Shown one piece after another: positions 47,702 through 53,921 of a stretch of 53,921 bases of DNA. A program made the position numbers and the translations under genes. Origin of the DNA: Mammaliicoccus fleurettii (GTDB lineage Bacteria > Bacillota > Bacilli > Staphylococcales > Staphylococcaceae); contig NZ_RXWZ01000051.1 of assembly GCF_003970575.1 (NCBI RefSeq), positions 1 through 53,921 on the forward strand, read 5' to 3'. Numbering within the stretch: position 1 is the stretch's first letter; each line of letters opens with the position of its first letter. The notes below the pieces were generated by a model. It made no database searches. It saw nothing but the letters and a program-made list of their open reading frames with translations, and was not told the origin of the DNA.

Positions 47702-47888
47702 AAATCTCACTCCCCTTAAATATACTATATCAAAGTTTAGTTCCGATTTTTCAATATTCAACCTATTTTTAGAGAAGAAAGACAATTATTTGAAATCGTT
47801 TTCATTTTATGATTTAATTTATTAGTTTAAATAACAATTTCATTATATAATGACAAATAACTCATAATCTAAATTGGAGATGTATAAC

Positions 47889-48326
47889 ATGAAATTAGAG
47901 AAAATGGACCATGTAGGAATTGTCATTGAAGATTTGGAAGAAGTTAAGCATTTTTTCAAAACTTTAGTTTTAGAATTAATTGGCGAACAAAATGTCAATG
48001 GTGAGTGGATTAATAACATATACGGAGTCGATGCAGTAGAAGCAACAATTGCTATGATGAAAGTCCACAATGGAGAAACCGCAATAGAGCTTATAAAATT
48101 CCATAACCAAGTAGAGACATCTAATGAAACTAAATACTTCCCCAAAAATATCGGTGCCAGTCATTTCGCATTTGCAATTCAAAATATTGAGCAAGTTGTC
48201 GAGAACTTGAAATCAACATCATCAAATATAATTGGAGAAATCATTCAATACGAAGACCTATATAAACTATGTTATATAAAAGGACCCGAAGGCATTTTTG
48301 TAGAATTAGCAGAAAAACTTAAGTAA
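47889..48326 (+). CDS. VOC-family (glyoxalase-like) protein
   Basis: A 145-residue vicinal oxygen chelate protein resembling methylmalonyl-CoA epimerase. It begins MKLEKMDHVGIVIEDLEEV with the metal His in DHVGI, and ends with the metal Glu in GPEGIFVELAEKL. A second His lies in ASHFAFAI. I chose the ATG at 47889, 8 bases after GGAGA. No linked pathway gene shows the substrate. Confidence 0.78.
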   Translation: MKLEKMDHVGIVIEDLEEVKHFFKTLVLELIGEQNVNGEWINNIYGVDAVEATIAMMKVHNGETAIELIKFHNQVETSNETKYFPKNIGASHFAFAIQNIEQVVENLKSTSSNIIGEIIQYEDLYKLCYIKGPEGIFVELAEKLK

Positions 48327-48335
48327 GTGATGTGT

Positions 48336-48364
48336 TTGTATTTGAAAGATGAATGATATATAAT
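48336..48364 (+). promoter_or_regulatory. Promoter of the second NERD gene
   Basis: -35 TTGTAT (48336-48341), a 17-bp spacer and a consensus -10 TATAAT (48359-48364), 26 bases before the start. Confidence 0.7.
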
Positions 48365-48390
48365 AATTGTAAAAAATTAGGAGGTTTTAA

Positions 48391-49257
48391 ATGGGTTTAT
48401 TATCATATTTCAATGCGGTTAATAATCGCATTGAACAAAACGAAACAACTAGAGAGATTTATAGACAGATGAAAGGAGCAGAAGGAGAAAAAATTGTTAA
48501 AGCTATCTTAGATAAAGATCATACACTAAGTTATGAGTACAATGTCCAACTATATATTAAGAACACAATTCAAATTGACTTTTTAGTAGTAGATGATGAT
48601 AAGATTTTTAATTTGGAAGTTAAGCACTATAAAGGCGACTACTATATTGACGATAACCAAATAAAAAATAATTACGGCAATATATTTCCAACTCCATTTC
48701 AACAAATAAAAAGAACCGAATTTGAACTCGAATTCGTAAAAGCTAAACTTAATATCAAACGTAATATCGAATCTTACCTCATATTTACCAACCCAACTTT
48801 TACACTTCACTCAGAAATCCCTAATCGAAATCAAGTCTTACTTCCAACAGAACTACACAAAATACCACAGTTATTTAAAATTTATAAAATCGAAGAAAAC
48901 AAATCTATTTTAAATAAAATAAATACTATAAAACAAGATTTTTCACAAATCTATCCTAATCAATTAGCCCCGTTTAATAAAATAAAACCAGGATTAAGAT
49001 GCCCTCATTGCAAAAAAGTAGGTCATATAAGATTAGATAACCGTATGAGACATGGGACATGTATGTATTGTTCAGCAACAACCCCAAGACAATTATTATA
49101 TATAGAAAACTTGAAAGAATTATACGTATTAAAAAATGGACCATTTACTTTAAAAGAAGCGGAATACTGGTGTGGTGGAAAACCACATGCTATCCGAAAT
49201 ATTTGTAATAGTCACTTCAAAAAAGAAGGACATCACAAAAATTACTTTTCATTATAA
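48391..49257 (+). CDS. NERD-domain putative nuclease with zinc ribbon, paralogue 2
   Basis: A 288-residue protein with the same plan as the copy at 10725. The nuclease-like core has Asp63 (QIDFLVV), Glu76 and Lys78 (LEVKHY) at identical positions. The Cys4 ribbon is CPHC 204-207 and CMYC 224-227. The end module is EAEYWCGGKPHAIRNICNSHF (about 257-277). AGGAGG precedes the ATG. A ten-unit repeat array follows the stop codon. The two copies probably arose by an old duplication; the role is unknown. Confidence 0.76.
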   Translation: MGLLSYFNAVNNRIEQNETTREIYRQMKGAEGEKIVKAILDKDHTLSYEYNVQLYIKNTIQIDFLVVDDDKIFNLEVKHYKGDYYIDDNQIKNNYGNIFPTPFQQIKRTEFELEFVKAKLNIKRNIESYLIFTNPTFTLHSEIPNRNQVLLPTELHKIPQLFKIYKIEENKSILNKINTIKQDFSQIYPNQLAPFNKIKPGLRCPHCKKVGHIRLDNRMRHGTCMYCSATTPRQLLYIENLKELYVLKNGPFTLKEAEYWCGGKPHAIRNICNSHFKKEGHHKNYFSL

Positions 49258-49291
49258 ATAGTGGTTAATCTATGTATTGAGTTGACTCTTC

Positions 49292-49690
49292 GATTAATTA
49301 ACGAGTTAATCTACAACTTATGCCATTTCTTCGATTAACTACTGAATTAATCTACAACTTACACCATCTCTTCGATTAACTACTGAGTTAATCTACAACT
49401 TACACCATCTCTTCGATTAATGGCCGAGTTAATCTACTACTTACACCATCTCTTCGATTAACTACTGAGTTAATCTACTACTTACACCATCTCTTCGATT
49501 AACTACTGAGTTAATCTACAACTTACACCATCTCTTCGATTAACTACTGAGTTAATCTACAACTTACACCATCTCTTCGATTAACTACTGAGTTAATCTA
49601 TAACTTACGTCATCTCTTCGATTAACTACTGAGTTAATCTATAACTTACGTCATCTCTTCGATTAATGGCCGAGTTAATCTACAACTTCA
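49292..49690. repeat. Tandem array, family B, exact 41-bp period, 10 copies
   Basis: Units start every 41 bases from 49292 to 49661. The common core is the dyad GATTAACTACTGAGTTAATC with 7-bp arms. The linker reads TACAACTTACACCATCTCTTC. Two units (49415 and 49661) carry ATGGCCGAG in the loop. A half-unit precedes at 49263. The array fills the space between the NERD stop and the terminator at 49715, so it would be transcribed as the NERD 3' UTR. Confidence 0.93.
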
Positions 49691-49714
49691 TAATACACCA
49701 CCAAATATCCAACT

Positions 49715-49762
49715 AAAAAAACATGACTTCTGCCCATTTTTATAAGCTGAAGTCATGTTTTT
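49715..49762. terminator. Bidirectional terminator between NERD 2 and the sugar operon
   Basis: AAAAACATGACTTC pairs with GAAGTCATGTTTTT around an 18-base loop. Confidence 0.83.
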
Positions 49763-49764
49763 CA

Positions 49765-50733
49765 TTATGCCCACCAAATATTATCTAGTGATTCGTTGAT
49801 ATTCACTGTCTGTAAGTTATGTGCTGCTTTTTGGAAGCCTTCTTCTACTGACATTATAGGATCTTCATGTTCTATACTTACGACATAATCATATCCATTT
49901 ATTCTTAGTGCACTTATAATATCTCCCCATACTTGTGGGCTATGTCCATAACCGACTGTTCTAAATGTCCATGCTCTTGATTGGACTGAACTATATGGTT
50001 GCATGTCTGTTAATCCATACATATTGACATTTTCTTGATCAATATAAGTATCTTTTGCATGGAAATGATGTATTGCACCGGCTTTACCTAGTATTTTAAT
50101 TGCTGCTATTGGATCTATACCTTGCCACCATAAATGACTCGGATCTAAGTTAGCACCTATTGCATCATTTGTTGCTTCTCTTAATTTCAACAATGTATAT
50201 GGTGTATGTACTGAGAAACCTGCATGTAACTCGATACCAATTTTGACATTGTGATCTTTAGCAAATTTAGCCGCTTCTTTCCAATACGGGATTAGTTTTT
50301 TCTCCCATTGCCATTCTAGTATTTCAGAATAAGCTGTTGGCCAAGGTGTCACTGGCCAGTTTGGATGTTTCGAATCTTCGTCAGATCCAGGTACGCCTGA
50401 AAATGTATTAACAACTGGTACGCCTAGGATTGAAGCTAATTCGACTGTTTTAATAAATGTTTCATGTGCTTGTTTAGCATGCTCTTTATCTGGAGAAACT
50501 GGATTGTCATGACAACTAAAAGCACTAATTTCCAATCCTCTTTGTGTAATTGCATTCATAAACTCTGTTCTTTTATCTTCATTTTCTAGCAATTCATCTA
50601 AATTACAAAAATGATTACCAGGATTTCCTCCAGTACCAATTTCAACCATCTTTAATCCAGAATTTGCTACATGATCTAACATTTCTTCAAACGTTTTATC
50701 TTGAAAAAGCACTGTAAATACACCGACTTTCAT
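49765..50733 (-). CDS. Sugar phosphate isomerase/epimerase (xylose isomerase-like TIM barrel)
   Basis: A 322-residue TIM barrel of the AP endonuclease 2/xylose isomerase type. The metal-binding residues are in GIELHAG, GANLDPSHLWWQG, HHFHAKDT and SIEHEDP, spaced as in the family. I chose ATG 50733, 8 bases after AAGGGG; the GTG at 50742 is inside that site. It is the last gene of the four-gene operon. With Gfo/Idh and ThuA partners it resembles YcjR-like enzymes acting on keto-sugars. Confidence 0.82.
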   Translation of the reverse strand: MKVGVFTVLFQDKTFEEMLDHVANSGLKMVEIGTGGNPGNHFCNLDELLENEDKRTEFMNAITQRGLEISAFSCHDNPVSPDKEHAKQAHETFIKTVELASILGVPVVNTFSGVPGSDEDSKHPNWPVTPWPTAYSEILEWQWEKKLIPYWKEAAKFAKDHNVKIGIELHAGFSVHTPYTLLKLREATNDAIGANLDPSHLWWQGIDPIAAIKILGKAGAIHHFHAKDTYIDQENVNMYGLTDMQPYSSVQSRAWTFRTVGYGHSPQVWGDIISALRINGYDYVVSIEHEDPIMSVEEGFQKAAHNLQTVNINESLDNIWWA

Positions 50734-50756
50734 ATGTAACACCCCTTATAAATTTA

Positions 50757-51800
50757 TTAAGACTCTATTCTTACACTTCTTCCCTCTTCACTACTTTGAT
50801 AAATAGCATCTATTAATGAACTTACACGTCTTGCTTCTTCAGGCTTCACAACTAAATCTTCTAAACCTAAACAGCTGTTTACAAAGTTTAAAGATTGTCG
50901 TTGTGCTGCATTATCTTCATTATGTTCAGCGTATGCTTGTTCATTAAAAAATGTTCCAAATCGAGGTTGATATATTTCAAACGGATATACATTTAGACCG
51001 CCATCAACACCAGACATGCTTAAATGAATTTTATCTTCTTTAATATTTGCTGACCATGAACATTCAAATTGCATTGTTGACCCATCTTCAAAAGTGATAA
51101 AACTAGACACATGATCGTCTACTTCAAATGTTTCGTAATCAAATGTTCCCCAGTCATTTATTTGGTTTGGTGTTTTGCTTAATCGATTATAAGTCTTACC
51201 TAACACTTCCACCGGTTGAGCATCTTTTTGTAACCACATAGCAAGATCTAATAAGTGGCATCCATAATCTATAAGACTGCCTCCACCTTGAAGTTCTTTA
51301 TTAGTAAAGACACCCCAACCTGGTACTTTACGTCTGCGTAATGCCTGTACTCTTGTTACGAGCGCATCTCCAACTACACCTTCTTCAATTGCACGGTGAG
51401 CTGTTATTGCCGCATCTGTAAAACGATAATGATAACCAATTGCTAGCAATTTGCCAGAACGATTTGCCGCTTCAATCATCGCATCACATTCTTTACGATT
51501 CATTGCCATTGGTTTTTCACAAAATACATGCACACCTGCATTTAAAGCAGCAATACTGATTTCAGCATGGAATTTATTCGGCGTACATATAACGACAGCA
51601 TCTACTTGTTTAAACATTTCATTATATTCCTCAAAAACATTCGTAATATTAAATTCTGAAGCTACTTTTTCAGACAATTCATAGTTAATATCTTGTACGC
51701 CTATTATTTCTACTAAGTGGTCTAATTTTTTAAAAGCTGGTATATGTCTGTTTTGTGCAATTCCACCAACACCGATGACACCTAATTTTAGTTTATTCAT
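50757..51800 (-). CDS. Gfo/Idh/MocA-family sugar oxidoreductase, copy 2
   Basis: A 347-residue NAD(P)-dependent dehydrogenase. The Rossmann start is GVIGVGGIAQNRHIPAF, the catalytic Lys lies in CEKPMAMN, and the C-terminal substrate domain carries GGSLIDYGCHLLDLAMWL. It is paralogous to the gene at 52552. Such enzymes oxidise sugars or glycosides, often at C3. AGGAG precedes the ATG. Confidence 0.85.
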   Translation of the reverse strand: MNKLKLGVIGVGGIAQNRHIPAFKKLDHLVEIIGVQDINYELSEKVASEFNITNVFEEYNEMFKQVDAVVICTPNKFHAEISIAALNAGVHVFCEKPMAMNRKECDAMIEAANRSGKLLAIGYHYRFTDAAITAHRAIEEGVVGDALVTRVQALRRRKVPGWGVFTNKELQGGGSLIDYGCHLLDLAMWLQKDAQPVEVLGKTYNRLSKTPNQINDWGTFDYETFEVDDHVSSFITFEDGSTMQFECSWSANIKEDKIHLSMSGVDGGLNVYPFEIYQPRFGTFFNEQAYAEHNEDNAAQRQSLNFVNSCLGLEDLVVKPEEARRVSSLIDAIYQSSEEGRSVRIES

Positions 51801-51817
51801 ATTAGAAGTCTCCTATT

Positions 51818-52534
51818 TTATTTTTTGCTAATTTTCTCAAGAGGTTGTGCATTACCATATTGATGTTTAGGTGTATTTCTATTACACGCCCACTCAACTG
51901 CATTTTTAATAACTTGTTGAATTTCTTTATTATAATAAGTAGGATAGCTTTCATGACCTGGTCTAAAGTAGAAAATCTTACCATTACCACGCTTAAATGT
52001 TGCACCACTTCTAAAGACTTCTCCACCTTCAAACCAGCTTATAAATACTGTTTCATCTGGTGCAGGTATATCAAAATGTTCACCATACATCTCTTCTTTT
52101 TCTAACTCTATATATGAGTTGAGACCTTCTGTAATAGGATGTGTCGGATCTACTACCCAAAGTCTTTCCTTATCGTCAGCCTCGCGCCATTTTAAATCAC
52201 ACGTTGTTCCCATTAAGCTTTTAAAGATTTTTGAAAAATGACCTGAATGCAATACGATTAGACCCATGCCATCTAACACACGTTGTTTCACTTTAGTTAC
52301 AATTTCATCTTTCACTTCATCATGTGCCTTATGTCCCCACCATATTAATACATCTGTATTAGCTAACACATCATCAGTTAAACCATGTTCAGGCTCATCC
52401 AATGTTGCTGTCTTAACTTCATGATTCTCACCTAAAAATTCTGCTATAACATTGTGAATACCATCCGGGTAAACAGCTTTAATTGTTTCACTTTCTACTT
52501 CATGTCTATATTCATTCCATACAGTTATATTCAT
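51818..52534 (-). CDS. ThuA-domain protein
   Basis: A 238-residue protein with the ThuA fold, related to class I glutamine amidotransferases. Characteristic pieces are [33 protein letters not shown] and [15 protein letters not shown]. In rhizobia ThuA and ThuB act on trehalose through a 3-keto form, and ThuB is a Gfo/Idh protein. Here ThuA lies between two Gfo/Idh genes, which supports a keto-sugar route. Confidence 0.85.
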   Translation of the reverse strand: MNITVWNEYRHEVESETIKAVYPDGIHNVIAEFLGENHEVKTATLDEPEHGLTDDVLANTDVLIWWGHKAHDEVKDEIVTKVKQRVLDGMGLIVLHSGHFSKIFKSLMGTTCDLKWREADDKERLWVVDPTHPITEGLNSYIELEKEEMYGEHFDIPAPDETVFISWFEGGEVFRSGATFKRGNGKIFYFRPGHESYPTYYNKEIQQVIKNAVEWACNRNTPKHQYGNAQPLEKISKK

Positions 52535-52551
52535 TTTAATATCCCCTTTTA

Positions 52552-53628
52552 TTAATCGAAGTATACAGCTTTACCTGTTTTTGCTGATTGATAAAGTGCT
52601 TCTAATATTTGCGTGATTACCATAGCTTCCTCTGGTTTAACAACTGGTTCAGTGTCATTTACGATACTATCAATCCAGCTACGCGCCTCTACTTCTGCCT
52701 CATCAACAGTTTCACCTTCATAAAAATCTACACCTTTATTTTCTAACTCTACATTTGTAGTGTATAAAGAACCGAACTCTTCACCATGAATTCTCAAACC
52801 GTCTTTCATATCAGCGCCACCTTCAGTACCTGAAAGTGCACATTTTGCTTCATCCACTTCTAATGAATTCAGCGCCCAACTTGATTCAAGAATAATTGTA
52901 GAACCATTTTTCATTTTAATAAAACCGAATGCGGAATCTTCAACTGTGAATTTCTTAGGATCCCATGGTCCCCATGCATTTGCAGCATTTTCCTTTTTGC
53001 CAAGCTTATGGAAAGTTGAGCCCATTACAGATTCAGGTTCATAATTATCCATCATCCATAATGTTAAATCTAAAGCATGTGTTCCAATATCAATTAAAGG
53101 TCCACCGCCTTGCTTTTCTTCATCTAAAAAGACACCCCAAGTAGGTACAGCTCTTCTACGTATAGCTTGAGCTTTACCATAATAAATATCACCTAAGTCT
53201 CCACGTTGTGTAGCTTTACGTAAATATTGACTGTCAGGTCTGAAACGATTTTGATAACCAATCGTTAATTTTTTACCATTACGTTTAGCAGCTTCAATCA
53301 TCTCTTTCGCTTCTTCTGTAGTCTTAGCCATAGGTTTTTCACACATCACATGTTTACCTGCATCGAGTGAAGCAACCGTTAATGCTTTATGAGAACTGTT
53401 AGGTGTACATACGTGAATAACATCTATATCATCATTTTCCAACAATAATTTATAATTTTCGTACACTTTTGCATCATTTGTACCATATTGTTCTGCAGCA
53501 ACTTGAGCTTTTTCAATTTCAATATCACAAAAAGCAACAATATTTACTTCACTTATCTTCTGCAAACTAGGTAAATGCTTTCCATTTGCAATACCACCGC
53601 AACCAATGATTCCAACATTTAAACTCAT
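52552..53628 (-). CDS. Gfo/Idh/MocA-family sugar oxidoreductase, copy 1
   Basis: A 358-residue NAD(P)-dependent dehydrogenase. The Rossmann motif is [18 protein letters not shown], with the EKPMAKT catalytic segment and [20 protein letters not shown] in the substrate domain. It is the first gene of the operon, after AAAAGGGG. It shares the domain plan of the copy at 50757 but has diverged, so the two probably act on different intermediates. A cre site lies upstream. Confidence 0.86.
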   Translation of the reverse strand: MSLNVGIIGCGGIANGKHLPSLQKISEVNIVAFCDIEIEKAQVAAEQYGTNDAKVYENYKLLLENDDIDVIHVCTPNSSHKALTVASLDAGKHVMCEKPMAKTTEEAKEMIEAAKRNGKKLTIGYQNRFRPDSQYLRKATQRGDLGDIYYGKAQAIRRRAVPTWGVFLDEEKQGGGPLIDIGTHALDLTLWMMDNYEPESVMGSTFHKLGKKENAANAWGPWDPKKFTVEDSAFGFIKMKNGSTIILESSWALNSLEVDEAKCALSGTEGGADMKDGLRIHGEEFGSLYTTNVELENKGVDFYEGETVDEAEVEARSWIDSIVNDTEPVVKPEEAMVITQILEALYQSAKTGKAVYFD

Positions 53629-53664
53629 ACGTACAGCCCCTTTTATGTATTTATAATAATTTAT

Positions 53665-53678
53665 AGTAATCGCTTACA
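53665..53678 (-). promoter_or_regulatory. cre site of the Gfo/Idh-ThuA operon
   Basis: On the minus strand TGTAAGCGATTACT fits the cre consensus at all positions but the last. It lies 37 bases upstream of the first gene, so CcpA repression by preferred sugars is likely. Confidence 0.65.
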
Positions 53679-53812
53679 TTAATATTCATATAACTATGAT
53701 AAAATAAAAAAGTTCAAAGACCAATGAATAACCCTCGTAAAGACATTTATATCTTACATCTGAATTTATTTTCAAAGACTGAAAATATTTTTAAATATTA
53801 CCACACAATGAA

Positions 53813-53832
53813 AAGAGGCTGAGACAATTAAT
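53813..53832. terminator. Half of a GAGGCTGAGACAA hairpin, cut by the element to its right
   Basis: AGAGGCTGAGACAATTAATT is the left half of the hairpin family seen whole at 21233. The matching right arm is missing; foreign sequence starts at 53833. Confidence 0.65.
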
Positions 53833-53921
53833 TGAGCTGACCCCAATTTGTGGGAATAAAATAAAAACACTTTCGTTGAATTCATATTAAAATGAATTTA
53901 TACGGAGGTGTTTTTTCTATG
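53833..53921 (+). mobile_element. Left end of an IS3-like insertion sequence, cut by the window end
   Basis: The stretch begins TGAGCTGACCCCAATTTGTG, like the TG-starting terminal repeats of IS3-family elements. A small dyad (AATTCAT and ATGAATT) follows. Then a strong ACGGAGGTG ribosome site precedes an ATG at 53919-53921, probably the first transposase frame. The family is inferred from the end sequence and layout only. Confidence 0.6.

Noticed and set aside
49292-49690. CRISPR array
   Set aside because: The parts between the dyads are also repeated, not unique spacers, and no cas genes are present in the window.

Overview
The window is AT-rich, low-GC Gram-positive DNA with Bacillota-type ribosome sites (GGAGG variants), GTG/TTG/ATG starts and simple TTGACA/TATAAT promoters. 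Its content points to a coagulase-negative member of the Staphylococcaceae (Staphylococcus, Mammaliicoccus or a close relative): an IsaB-family antigen, a cudA/cudB/cudC betaine locus, cidAB behind a LysR gene, class I fructose-bisphosphate aldolase, and a full sulfate assimilation operon as in S. carnosus-like species. The genus is an inference, not read from a marker gene.

Layout. 1-2.6 kb: ABM-domain monooxygenase, ACS-type MFS transporter, IsaB-like exoprotein. 3-3.7 kb: a MerR regulator with membrane segments and a zinc ribbon. 4-10.6 kb: a galactitol-type PTS operon (PRD regulator, EIIA, EIIB, EIIC, two zinc dehydrogenases and a 52-residue small protein). 10.7-17.6 kb: NERD protein, LysE exporter, ipdC with a divergent MarR regulator, amino acid permease, adenosine deaminase. 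17.6-26.7 kb: lipoprotein, bioB with a BirA-type operator, CitMHS transporter, mechanosensitive channel, GNAT, YxeA-like protein, fda, SulP transporter with a divergent, apparently catalytically dead serine-recombinase homologue. 27-31 kb: choline to glycine betaine genes and GbsR/CudC. 31.1-40.6 kb: nine-gene sulfate reduction operon (cysH-cysJ-cysI-sumT-sirB-sirC-tauE-sat-cysC). 40.7-49.3 kb: BCCT transporter, cidAB, LysR regulator, NSS transporter, a YkvI-family gene with a frameshift at its start, VOC protein, second NERD protein. 49.8-53.6 kb: a four-gene catabolite-controlled operon (two Gfo/Idh oxidoreductases, ThuA, sugar isomerase) suggestive of 3-keto-glycoside metabolism. The window ends inside the left end of an IS3-like element that has cut a conserved hairpin.

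The most unusual structure is not a gene. Six intergenic places carry head-to-tail arrays with a unit of exactly 40 or 41 bp, falling in four sequence families. In the clearest families each unit has a 20-22 bp dyad core. Most arrays lie between a stop codon and that gene's terminator, so they would be transcribed as 3' untranslated RNA of merR, both NERD genes, the LysR gene and the recombinase-like gene. One family recurs at three loci about 28 kb apart in the same orientation.

The genes fit a commensal that imports polyols, citrate, choline and amino acids, makes cysteine from sulfate and makes its own osmoprotectant. Several local switches can be read directly: twin MarR operators, a MerR-type 19-bp promoter spacer, a BirA operator, cre sites, a LysR box and a possible GbsR roadblock site.
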